The notes beneath the pieces were generated by a model, which was not told the DNA's origin, made no database searches, and saw nothing but the letters and a program-made list of their open reading frames with translations. A program made the translations under genes and the position numbers. Of a stretch of 64,000 nt of DNA, positions 32,830-41,526 are shown piece after piece (the stretch's first letter is position 1; each line of letters starts with the position of its first letter). The DNA lies in assembly GCA_964465375.1 (NCBI GenBank), contig CAYXIJ010000005.1, forward strand, positions 1-64,000, in the 5' to 3' direction. The DNA comes from CAJWKT01 sp964465375. Lineage in GTDB: Bacteria; Pseudomonadota; Gammaproteobacteria; Steroidobacterales; Rariloculaceae.

Positions 32830-34506
32830 ATGGAAGTCTTTGTCTTTATCAACCAAATTCTGTGGCACAACAGTGTGCTCGGTTTGCTGCTAGCAACAGG
32901 GGTTGTGCTGACTATCAAGAGCAGATTTTGTCAGTACCGAGCACTAACACATGGCGTACAAATCTTGCGCGGTACCTATGATAATAGCAACGATCCCGGA
33001 GCAATTAGCCACTTTCAGGCCCTGTCTGCTGCGCTCTCTGCCACGGTAGGGCTAGGCAACATTGGTGGCGTGGCACTTGCCATCGCATTAGGTGGGCCGG
33101 GGGCCATCTTCTGGATGTGGGTTGTAGGCTTCTTTGGAATGGCTATCAAGCTTACAGAAGTGGGTCTTTCCATGCTGTATCGCAATACCGATGATCCACA
33201 AAATCCACATGGTGGTCCAATGTGGGTGGTGAGCAAGGGACTTGCAAATATGCATCCCAGATTAGCTCCCCTGGGCAAATGTATCGGAGCTATCTTCTGC
33301 CTGACATTGCTAGTATCCGCGGCAACTGGCGGAAACATGTTTCAAGCTTGGAACGTTGGCACAATCACTGAAGAATACTTTGGAATTCCCAGTGTGTTAG
33401 CAGGAATTGTGCTCGCGTTGCTGGTTGGAATGGTCATCATTGGAGGAATCAAAAGGATTGGCGCAGTGGCGGGTCGACTGGTGCCCTTTATGGTTGCTTT
33501 ATACATGATAGCTGGCACTTACGTATTAATTGTTCATGCATCAGCCATTCCCAATATGATCATTCTTATTTTCAAGTCCGCCTTTTTTTCTCAGCAAATG
33601 ACCGGCGCCTTCATTGGTGGCACCGCAGGTTATGCTTTCCTGTTTGGAATGAAGCGGGCTTTGTTCTCCAACGAGGCGGGACAGGGATCATCACCCATTG
33701 CTCACTCAGCAGCGAAAACTAGCGAGCCAGTCAGGGAAGCCTTGGTAGCTGGGCTCGAACCATTCATCGATACAATCGTCGTTTGTACTTTCACTGCATT
33801 AGTCATTCTATCTACAGGAATTTGGAACCGTTCATCCGAAGCAAATTTCGTGGAGATACCGTCAATCGTGCAATCGGGTACGTCGCAGTGGACCCTCCAT
33901 ACGCCTGAAATACCACAACGCATCGAAGGTAGCTGGACAAGTGGTGACCACGTTTTCGCCATTGTGAGCGCCGATCCTAATCCACAATCAGGAAATCAGC
34001 TACATCGGCTCAGCGGAGAATTTGTAGATATAGCCGGTGAACTTCAAATCGATTGGGAAAGCCTTGAAAGCGAATCAGTCCCCCACCCTATTGATACGAA
34101 CCTTTATGCTAGCTACGTAGGGGCAACTCTCACTGCAAAAGCCTTTGATTCCGTTGTACCTGGTTTAGGTAAATGGTTAATTACATTGGCAGTTTGGCTC
34201 TTTGCAATTTCTACGATGATATCTTGGAGTTATTACGGGGAGCAGGGAATTGTCTACCTTCTGGGTGAACGTATGGTACTGACATACAGGCTAATTTATT
34301 GCGCGCTAATCATAGTAGCTACCTTAGGTTTTATTGAATCGGATGCAGACCTTGATAACGTAACCAGCATTGGTACTGGCGTTATGTTATTCGCCAATGT
34401 ACCCATCATTTGGTTATTTGGCCGTCAAGCATTGCGCGCTTACCATGACTACATTGCACGGCTGAAGAAGGGACAGATTAAGCCTTATCAACCCCCTGCC
34501 ATTTGA
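32830..34506 (+). CDS. alanine or glycine:cation symporter (AGCS family)
   Basis: A sodium- or proton-coupled amino acid transporter of the inner membrane. AGCS signatures include GNIGGVALAIALGGPGAIFWMWVVGFFGMAIKLTEVGL, GGPMWVVSKGL and GMKRALFSNEAGQGSSPIAHSAAKT. About ten to eleven membrane segments are visible. At 558 residues it exceeds the usual 450-490. The extra length is a hydrophilic insert of roughly 90 residues, starting near residue 336 (after STGIWNRSS) and running to about 425, before the segment with LYASYVGATLTAKAF. The gene follows the thiolase by 17 bp and probably shares its mRNA. The substrate is inferred from the family only. Confidence 0.9.
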   Translation: MEVFVFINQILWHNSVLGLLLATGVVLTIKSRFCQYRALTHGVQILRGTYDNSNDPGAISHFQALSAALSATVGLGNIGGVALAIALGGPGAIFWMWVVGFFGMAIKLTEVGLSMLYRNTDDPQNPHGGPMWVVSKGLANMHPRLAPLGKCIGAIFCLTLLVSAATGGNMFQAWNVGTITEEYFGIPSVLAGIVLALLVGMVIIGGIKRIGAVAGRLVPFMVALYMIAGTYVLIVHASAIPNMIILIFKSAFFSQQMTGAFIGGTAGYAFLFGMKRALFSNEAGQGSSPIAHSAAKTSEPVREALVAGLEPFIDTIVVCTFTALVILSTGIWNRSSEANFVEIPSIVQSGTSQWTLHTPEIPQRIEGSWTSGDHVFAIVSADPNPQSGNQLHRLSGEFVDIAGELQIDWESLESESVPHPIDTNLYASYVGATLTAKAFDSVVPGLGKWLITLAVWLFAISTMISWSYYGEQGIVYLLGERMVLTYRLIYCALIIVATLGFIESDADLDNVTSIGTGVMLFANVPIIWLFGRQALRAYHDYIARLKKGQIKPYQPPAI

Positions 34507-34510
34507 GCAT

Positions 34511-35386
34511 CTAAAGTTGATGCATCAATCGTTCTATTGCAGCCCGCAGTTGAGGTAAATAAGCGCTGCCGAAAATATTAAAATGATTCAACAGATGGTA
34601 GAGGTTATACAAATCCACTCGTGATTCCCATCCTGGAGCCAAAGGCCAAGCTTCCTCGTAAGCATTGTAAAAATTCCATCCAAAACCACCAAAAAGACGG
34701 GTCATAGCAAGGTCGGCCTCCCGATCGCCAAAGTAAACTGCGGGATCGTAGATCGCTGGCTCACCACCAATCGTAATCCCCCAGTTGCCAGCCCATAAGT
34801 CACCGTGTAGGAGTGAGGGGGTCGGTTGGTAATCATAAAAATATGGCTCCAGACTGCCCAAAAGCATAGAAATTTTTTTTAAGTCTTTCGCGGGCAAATT
34901 GTTACTGGCAGCCAATTTAGCCTGAAAGCCGATTCTTCGATCGTGCAAGAAGGCCAGCCAATCCTCAGTAGGATCATTGGGCTGATGGGTAACCCCAATG
35001 GTATTATGCCGATGCCAACCAAAGCGCTCACCCAAAACCCTATGCTGAAGAGCCAAGCCAAGACCGAGGCTCCGCTCCGCGCGGTCCGACTTGGGGACCA
35101 ATTCCAACCAATCCATTGCGAGATACGACCATTTACCAGCTATACCACAATCAAGGACATCCGGTACTTTGAGCGCGCTCACCTCAGAGAGAGCCTTTAG
35201 ACCCTCAGCCTCTGCTTCAAACACCACTAACTGCTCGGCTTGACCAACCTTAACAAACGCCGATTCATTGTCCGCATCAAACCGAAATGTAAGGCCGGCT
35301 GAACCGCTCCTTATGACCACAGGATTTTTTCTATATTGTCTTCCAGTCCGGAGCACCAACGCTTCGACAACTTCACTAACATCCAT
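34511..35386 (-). CDS. fructosamine kinase family protein
   Basis: A 291-residue kinase of the fructosamine/ketosamine-3-kinase family (aminoglycoside phosphotransferase fold), which phosphorylates sugar-amine adducts on proteins and so helps to remove glycation damage. Visible elements are an N-terminal nucleotide-binding lobe (FRFDADNESAFVKVG with Lys), the catalytic loop LLHGDLWAGNWG and the metal-binding YDPAVYFGDREADLAMTRLFGGF, a family signature. The true substrate in bacteria is usually a ribulosamine. Its stop lies 4 bp from the convergent symporter stop. The HNH gene is 41 bp upstream on the same strand. Confidence 0.92.
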   Translation of the reverse strand: MDVSEVVEALVLRTGRQYRKNPVVIRSGSAGLTFRFDADNESAFVKVGQAEQLVVFEAEAEGLKALSEVSALKVPDVLDCGIAGKWSYLAMDWLELVPKSDRAERSLGLGLALQHRVLGERFGWHRHNTIGVTHQPNDPTEDWLAFLHDRRIGFQAKLAASNNLPAKDLKKISMLLGSLEPYFYDYQPTPSLLHGDLWAGNWGITIGGEPAIYDPAVYFGDREADLAMTRLFGGFGWNFYNAYEEAWPLAPGWESRVDLYNLYHLLNHFNIFGSAYLPQLRAAIERLMHQL

Positions 35387-35427
35387 GCAACTGACTCGGA
35401 TCGCAACGAATCAAAACTACACTCGTA

Positions 35428-36054
35428 CTAGGCGGGCACAATTCCCTTATCCACACGATGGTGAAGGCGCGCGTGCAACGGAGAAGTACGAGGAAAGTGT
35501 GTCAACAAATATTCCATTTGATCAACCAATACACGGCGGCCTTTTAGATAGATGTACTCTGCATAACTCGGAGTGAAAGGCACCGCCACCAATTGCATGC
35601 CCGCCTGTTCTGCCGTACGGCCTCCCTTTTGATTATTGCACCGCCTACATGCTGTCACTACATTCATCCAGACATCGCGACCCCCAAAACGCAATGGTGT
35701 AACATGGTCCCTAGTCAGTTCTGTAGATACAAACTGCACTGCACAATATAAACAAAGATTCGCATCACGCCGAAAAAGCGTTCTATTATTCAATGGGGGT
35801 ATGTATTGGCCCCACTTGCCCTCCACACCTCGGGTATCACCAAGCGTTGCAATAATAGAGTTCACCTCAATTACGCTTCGCTCTCCCGTCCGTGCACTGC
35901 AGCCACCCCAAACCTTATATATAGTGCTGCCACAAGTGTAAGCAACCTGTTCTGTATAGTAGAGCCGAGCTGCATCACGATAGTTGATCCATTCTAAAGG
36001 CATGCCTCCGATGTCGGCTCTCAAGACTTCTTGGCTTATGGTATATCTTTCCAC
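35428..36054 (-). CDS. HNH endonuclease family protein
   Basis: A 208-residue protein starting with GTG at 36054. An ATG at 36003 would cut off part of the conserved N-terminal block VLRADIGGMPLEWINYRDAARLYY, so GTG is preferred. The HNH core is RDANLCLYCAVQF, RDHVTPLRFGGRDVWMNVVTACRRCNNQKGGR, with two CxxC pairs for a structural zinc and the Asp-His/Asn metal site. Chromosomal homologues of this size are common in gammaproteobacteria, so this is probably a host gene and not a mobile element. The biological substrate is unknown. Confidence 0.87.
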   Translation of the reverse strand: MERYTISQEVLRADIGGMPLEWINYRDAARLYYTEQVAYTCGSTIYKVWGGCSARTGERSVIEVNSIIATLGDTRGVEGKWGQYIPPLNNRTLFRRDANLCLYCAVQFVSTELTRDHVTPLRFGGRDVWMNVVTACRRCNNQKGGRTAEQAGMQLVAVPFTPSYAEYIYLKGRRVLVDQMEYLLTHFPRTSPLHARLHHRVDKGIVPA

Positions 36055-36180
36055 TTCAAATTCTCGGCGATTTTTCTACCTTGCCCAGAAAGTGTCATCA
36101 AAAATAACGAAAGACTCAATAGTTTCTGGCAATAGCCTCAAAAAACGAACTCTGAGGGGGAGCCTGGGGAAAACTTCAAA

Positions 36181-37548
36181 TCAGTTAGAGAATTCTCTAA
36201 TAATTTGGCTTATGGTTTCTTTGCCGTCCCCAAATATCATCCGAGTGTTTTCTTTGAAAAAGAGCGGATTATCTACACCAGCAAAACCCGATGCCATTGA
36301 ACGTTTCAACACAAAGACAGTGCGAGCATAATCAACATTAATTATGGGCATGCCGTAAATAGGACTATCCTCAATCTCCCGTGCCGCAGGATTAACCACA
36401 TCATTAGCACCAAGCACGATGGCCACATCAAAGGTCTCCATACGCGGGTTCACCGCATCCATCTCCAGCAGTAATTCATAAGGAACATCAGCCTCCGCCA
36501 GAAGCACATTCATGTGACCAGGCATTCGCCCAGCAACAGGGTGGACAGCGTAGACCACCTCTGCATCATTTGCTTCCAATAATTCCTGGAGTTCCTTTAC
36601 CACGTGCTGTGCCTGAGCAACCGCCATACCGTATCCCGGCACAATGACCACGCTTGAAGCCGCCTCCAAAACATAAAAGGCATCTTCCGGTGACATTGCC
36701 TTTACTTCACCCTCGATAGCCACACCACTGCCCGTAGCTGCACCAAAGCCACTGAAAAGGACATTACCCAGAGAGCGGTTCATTGCCTTGCACATGATGT
36801 TAGTAAGGATGATGCCGCTTGCACCAACCAGGGAACCCGCAACAATTAAAATAATATTATCGATAGCAAAACCCGCTGCACATGCGGCAAGACCTGAATA
36901 GCTATTGAGTAATGAAATGACCACTGGCATATCAGCGCCACCAATGGGTATGACCACCATAACCCCGAGTAAAAATGACAGACCAATAACGACATACAAA
37001 TAGTCCGCATTGCTTGGATCCAGACAAAATAAAACCGTTGCGCCAACGATCACAACCAGCAAGAATCCGTTAACAATCCGCTGACCGGAGAAAAGCACCG
37101 GTCTACCACTAATAGTTTCGCTGAGTTTTCCCCAAGCTATTACGCTTCCCGTAAAAGTTAGCCCACCAATCAAAATCGCGAGAGCAATGGTCACAAGGGT
37201 AAAGCTGGATGCAGCAGGCGTTGGATAAAGCGCTGAACTCCCTACCAGCAGACTAGCAAGACCACCGAAACCATTGAACAATGCCACCATTTCCGGCATG
37301 GCTGTCATTGCGACAAGACGTGCTGCTAAGGCGCCAACTATTCCTCCAACTGCAAAACCCAGTGCAATCCACTGGAATTCGACGATGCCCTCTCCGAGCA
37401 ATGTTGCAACAATGGCAATCAGCATCCCAAGAGAAGAAAATAGATTTCCACGCCGCGCCGTCGCAGGCGAGCTCAGCATTTTTAAACCTAAGATGAAAAG
37501 TACTGCCGCAAAAACATAACTTAGATTGATGAGTGCTAAGTTGTTCAT
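36181..37548 (-). CDS. pntB: NAD(P) transhydrogenase subunit beta
   Basis: The beta subunit of the proton-translocating transhydrogenase holds most of the membrane channel and the NADP(H)-binding domain. The 455 residues show about nine membrane helices, and then the soluble domain III with VVIVPGYGMAVAQAQHVVKEL (nucleotide fold), YAVHPVAGRMPGHMNVLLAEA and VVIVLGANDVVNPAA-type sequence. Its ATG overlaps the pntA part 2 stop by 4 nt. The 125 bp between this gene's end and the HNH gene hold nothing I recognise. Confidence 0.96.
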   Translation of the reverse strand: MNNLALINLSYVFAAVLFILGLKMLSSPATARRGNLFSSLGMLIAIVATLLGEGIVEFQWIALGFAVGGIVGALAARLVAMTAMPEMVALFNGFGGLASLLVGSSALYPTPAASSFTLVTIALAILIGGLTFTGSVIAWGKLSETISGRPVLFSGQRIVNGFLLVVIVGATVLFCLDPSNADYLYVVIGLSFLLGVMVVIPIGGADMPVVISLLNSYSGLAACAAGFAIDNIILIVAGSLVGASGIILTNIMCKAMNRSLGNVLFSGFGAATGSGVAIEGEVKAMSPEDAFYVLEAASSVVIVPGYGMAVAQAQHVVKELQELLEANDAEVVYAVHPVAGRMPGHMNVLLAEADVPYELLLEMDAVNPRMETFDVAIVLGANDVVNPAAREIEDSPIYGMPIINVDYARTVFVLKRSMASGFAGVDNPLFFKENTRMIFGDGKETISQIIREFSN

Positions 37549-37838
37549 TTTTCGTTCGCGCTTTCTTTCTTCTTAAACATTCCGAGCATTCGATCAGTAA
37601 CTAAGTAACCCCCAACTACGTTGATTGCAGCAAAAATGACTGCGCCGGTGCCCAAGATTGTGGCTATTAAATCCGATCCGGCACCCGCTGACGTCACTGC
37701 GCCTACCAGTGTGATACCGGAAATTGCATTGGATCCCGACATCAAAGGGGTATGCAATGTCGCTGGTACTTTGCTGATCAGCTCGAATCCTAACAGGATG
37801 GCTAACATCAAAATAAAGGTAAAATAAACGGGTTCCAA
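37545..37838 (-). CDS. pntAB: NAD(P) transhydrogenase subunit alpha part 2 (membrane part)
   Basis: A 97-residue protein with three predicted membrane helices that corresponds to the C-terminal membrane part of the E. coli PntA chain. The family block HTPLMSGSNAISGITLVGA is visible. The split of PntA into two genes (three-subunit transhydrogenase) is typical of many marine and alpha-type systems. It is coupled to pntB by a 4-nt overlap and lies 10 nt after part 1. Confidence 0.95.
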   Translation of the reverse strand: MEPVYFTFILMLAILLGFELISKVPATLHTPLMSGSNAISGITLVGAVTSAGAGSDLIATILGTGAVIFAAINVVGGYLVTDRMLGMFKKKESANEK

Positions 37839-37848
37839 GGCTACCTCC

Positions 37849-38982
37849 TTACCGATCTAAACGTTTTATGGTTTCATTAACGATTATGCCCTGATGTGTA
37901 AGGACGCAACCTTGGAGGATATCATCCTCAAAATTAAGGACCATTGCCTTGGTTTCAGAATCCCAGAATTCATCGACCAGATTGAACAGGTTAGATGAAT
38001 ACATATGGCTAGCATCGTGGGCGCTTACGTTGGCCCAGTTGCCGTTACCAATGACTGTCACACCATTAATGACTACCGTTTCTCCAGGCACCGAACCTTC
38101 AACATTTCCACCGGTTTCGGCGGCCATATCAACTATCACACTCCCTGGTCGCATCTCATCGATCATATCTCGGGTAACCAACGTCGGGGGTTTACGTCCA
38201 AAAACTTGGGCGGTGGTTATCACCACATCAGACGCGGCAATCTGTTTCTTCTGTCCCTCTTTTTGCAGCTCTAGTTGCTGATCAGTTAACTGAACAGCGT
38301 AGCCATCTTTGGTCTGCCCAGTTTCTCCTAGGTCAATTTCTAGGAATTTGGCGCCGAGCGATTGTACCTGTTCAGCTACAACCGCCCTTGTATCAAATCC
38401 AGTCACCTTGGCACCAAGTCGCCTTGCTGTCGCAATAGCCTGCAGTCCAGCCACTCCAACTCCAATTACAAACACATTAGCGGGCTTGAGAGTCCCAGCC
38501 GGGGTCATCATCATAGGAAAAATACGGGGCAGCTTAGCTGCAGCCAAAAGCACTACAGCATACCCAGCCAAATTTGCTTGAGAACTCTGCGCATCCATCT
38601 TCTGCGAACGTGTTGTCCTTGGAATCATCTCCATACTTATTGCAGTGATTTCTTGTTTGCGAAAAGCTTCGAGAAGTTCCGGCTCGTTAAATGGGTCAAG
38701 ATAACTGATGTGTATGCAGCCTTTCTTAAGCCGATCAACCTCACTGATGTCAGGTTTACGCAACCGAAGAATGACATCAGAACGTGACAATATCTCATTT
38801 CGTTCTGCTAAAACCTGGGCACCAACATCCTCATACTCCTGATCGGAAAATCCAGAATTGACGCCTGATCCTTTTTCAACCAGCATTTCAGCGCCTGCGC
38901 GCACTAGTTTTTTTACGTTGGTTGGAGTCATCGCTACGCGATTTTCTCCGGGATGCAATTCGCTCGGGCACCCAATGTGCAT
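37849..38982 (-). CDS. pntAA: NAD(P) transhydrogenase subunit alpha part 1 (NAD-binding)
   Basis: The soluble NAD(H)-binding domain I of the transhydrogenase, 377 residues. Family blocks are IGCPSELHPGENRVAMTP, the catalytic region SMEMIPRTTRSQKMDAQSSQANLAGY, the nucleotide fold VFVIGVGVAGLQAIATARRLGA, and RPGSVIVDMAAETGGNVEG. ATG 38982 is preceded by GAGGAAG. It is the first gene of a three-gene leftward operon making NADPH from NADH and the proton gradient, and could feed the NADPH users in this window (GOGAT, glutathione reductase). It diverges from priA. Confidence 0.96.
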   Translation of the reverse strand: MHIGCPSELHPGENRVAMTPTNVKKLVRAGAEMLVEKGSGVNSGFSDQEYEDVGAQVLAERNEILSRSDVILRLRKPDISEVDRLKKGCIHISYLDPFNEPELLEAFRKQEITAISMEMIPRTTRSQKMDAQSSQANLAGYAVVLLAAAKLPRIFPMMMTPAGTLKPANVFVIGVGVAGLQAIATARRLGAKVTGFDTRAVVAEQVQSLGAKFLEIDLGETGQTKDGYAVQLTDQQLELQKEGQKKQIAASDVVITTAQVFGRKPPTLVTRDMIDEMRPGSVIVDMAAETGGNVEGSVPGETVVINGVTVIGNGNWANVSAHDASHMYSSNLFNLVDEFWDSETKAMVLNFEDDILQGCVLTHQGIIVNETIKRLDR

Positions 38983-39296
38983 TACGCTTCCTCTATTGGT
39001 TTTTTAGCATTCACTTAGGTACGCGCGCGCGCCTAAGAAAGTTTCGTATTGACAATGGCCTGCAAATATATCGCGGGCGTATTGTAAACACCGGGAACGC
39101 GCCCTACAACCGGCAATGCAATTACATAGGACCCAAATTAAACCACCCTTGCAAGGCAGGTTATTTGGACAGTAGGCAAATCTCAGTCTATAAAGAGTTT
39201 TCCACGGACATAAATAGCCACAGGACAAGAAGAAAAGTTTCACTTCAATCTTTGTATGGCACTCTTGAGGGCAACGAACCGAACAAACATGACTCT

Positions 39297-41306
39297 ATGA
39301 GCCCATCACAGCAACTCGTGCGGGTAGCCATACCAGTACCTCTGGCTGGCGGCTTTGATTACCACTGGCCTGGTCCAGGTATGCCTCCATCCCTGGGCTG
39401 TAGAGTTCGAGTTCCTTTTGGGAAAGATGAAAAGATAGGTATCGTTTTAGGATACCCCAAGGAAAGTCCTGTGGAGGATAGGCAACTAAAAGCTATTCTT
39501 GAGAGTATTGACCCTGAGCCAATAATTGCTCAAGAGCTCTTTAAAAATCTTTTGTGGGCAGCCGAGTATTACCAGCATCCAATAGGCGAAGTATTGACCC
39601 AAGCGCTACCAACGCTCCTGCGCAAAGGGCGCTCTTTAGAACTTCCGGCCAAAGCATCACCAACCCCTAAAGAACAAACCGGGCCCATTAACAGGGGAAA
39701 AGCACCTAAGCTGACCTCAGATCAACGTTTGGTGCTTAACACTATCAAAAAACACCCCAGTGGATACGGGCCTTTTTTGCTAAAGGGAGTCACCGGAAGT
39801 GGTAAAACTGAGATCTATCTCAATCTTATTGCCGAACATTTGAGTGAAAATCGACAAACTTTACTCCTGGTTCCCGAAATTGGTTTAACGCCGCAACTGG
39901 TAAATCGCCTTAATGAACGCTTCGGCGCTGACCTTGCTCTAATGCATTCACATCTTTCACCGAGGGAGCGCTTGAACGCCTGGCTGAAAGCAAGAAGTGG
40001 AAACGCGTTGGTTTTAGTGGGAACACGTTCTGCGGTGTTCTCCCCCCTGATTCACCCCGGCCTTATTATTATCGATGAGGAGCATGATTCCTCTTTTAAG
40101 CAACAGGACGGGTTTAAATATTCGGCTCGAGACTTCGCAGTCCTCCGTGCACAAAAACTAGGTATACCAATCATTCTTGCATCTGCCACACCGTCATTAG
40201 AGAGCTATAAAAATGCTTTGGTAGATCGATATAAATTGCTAACTATGCCCAAAAGGATTGGATCAGCGGGTGCCCCCAGCATTCGCATAATTGATCTTAA
40301 CCAACACGCGACCCGTCACGGCATCTCAACGCCACTAGTAACCTCAATCGAAACACACCTAGCCAAAGGAAACCAGATTCTTTTGTTTCTTAATCGACGG
40401 GGCTTTGCGCCCACTCTATTTTGCCCCGGATGTCACAACGCAGAATCCTGTTCTCGTTGTGATGCTCACATGCCAATTCACGCACGACAGGGCTAGCTTT
40501 TCTGCCATCACTGTGGCGCTACATTACCTATCATCTGGTCGTGCGCACTATGTAATACAGAACGTGTTGCCGTAGGATCAGGCACCCAGCGAGTAACGGA
40601 TGAACTAAGAGCGCTATTCCCGGATGCTCGAGTCGCACGATTAGATCGTGATGCAACAATTCGTAAGGGATCCCTGGATCGGTTGCTAGCCAGTGTTCAC
40701 GGAGGCGAGATTCAAATCCTCGTTGGCACCCAAATGCTAACCAAAGGGCATGATTTCCCAGGCGTTACCCTTGTCGGTATCCTCAACGCAGATCAAGGAC
40801 TCTTCGGAATAGACTTCCGTAGCTCAGAACAGCTCGCACAAACAATACTTCAAGTAGCCGGGCGAGCGGGGAGACGGGATCGGGCTGGCGAGGTACTGAT
40901 TCAAACTCACTGTCCACAACACCCATTACTCACCCAGCTCCTCCAACAAGACTATGCTTCAATAGCTGAGTGGATACTTAGAGAAAGGCGTGAGGCTGGC
41001 TGGCCTCCGTTTTCGCGGCTTGCAGTTTTTAGGGCTGAAGCAGCACAAAAACAACCCGTATTTCAATTCTTAAATAAGGTGCGAACCCAAGTAGTAAAAA
41101 GCAAAACTGATGGTATAGATATATTCGGACCTGCACCAGCAATTATGGAAAGGCGTGCGGGGCGTTACCGCGCACAACTTCTACTCCAAAGCTCGAGCCG
41201 TCTACTTCTTCACAGTTTCCTCAGTTCCACAATTGTTCATGTAAGATCGTGGCCATCCAGCCGCCGCGTGAGGTGGGCAATTGACGTTGACCCCATAGAA
41301 CTTTAA
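39297..41306 (+). pseudogene. priA: primosomal protein N' (replication restart helicase) with an in-frame amber codon
   Basis: PriA rebuilds replication forks. The family start is ATG 39297 (MSPSQQLVRVAIPVPLAGGFDY); the frame is open further upstream without support. Walker A GVTGSGKT lies near residue 164 and the DEEH box at 260-263. Zinc-binding CxxC pairs follow (CPGC, CSRC, CHHC, CALC). Codon 400 (40494-40496) is TAG, between HARQG and LFCHHCG, inside the zinc domain. The same reading frame then continues intact to 41306, including GTQMLTKGHDFPGVTLVGI and QVAGRAGR. One C-to-T change (CAG to TAG) would explain it. Total length would be 669 codons. Either a base-call error or a recent nonsense mutation fits; frames are otherwise clean. 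Confidence 0.88.
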
Positions 41307-41479
41307 TCCCTATTTCGTAACCAGCATAGACATAAAGTGACTCGGCATATTAACAACTGGGCCTTTCAAGCACTGATTTGGTAGGGAATTTTCCAAAGCT
41401 TGATGCGAAAACATGACAAATGATTTTTTCATTCAGTGCCAAACGTTTATGCTACCGCAATAACCAAGTGGTAGAGTAT

Positions 41480-41509
41480 GCAGGGTAATACCTTACGGTA
41501 GAATCCTGC
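41480..41509 (+). promoter_or_regulatory. structured leader just upstream of argS
   Basis: GCAGG (41480-41484) pairs with CCTGC (41505-41509), and inside it GTAA pairs with TTAC around the loop TACC. Just before it, AAGTGGTAGAG resembles a tRNA D-loop. It ends 17 bp before the preferred argS ATG and could be a leader or part of a transcript structure. Evidence is only visual. Confidence 0.3.
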
Positions 41510-41526
41510 TTCAAATGTGGGCAGAT

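Noticed and set aside
38922..39296. N-terminal extension of the priA frame overlapping pntAA
   Set aside because: The family start is at 39297. The extension overlaps the divergent transhydrogenase start and reads as non-protein-like.
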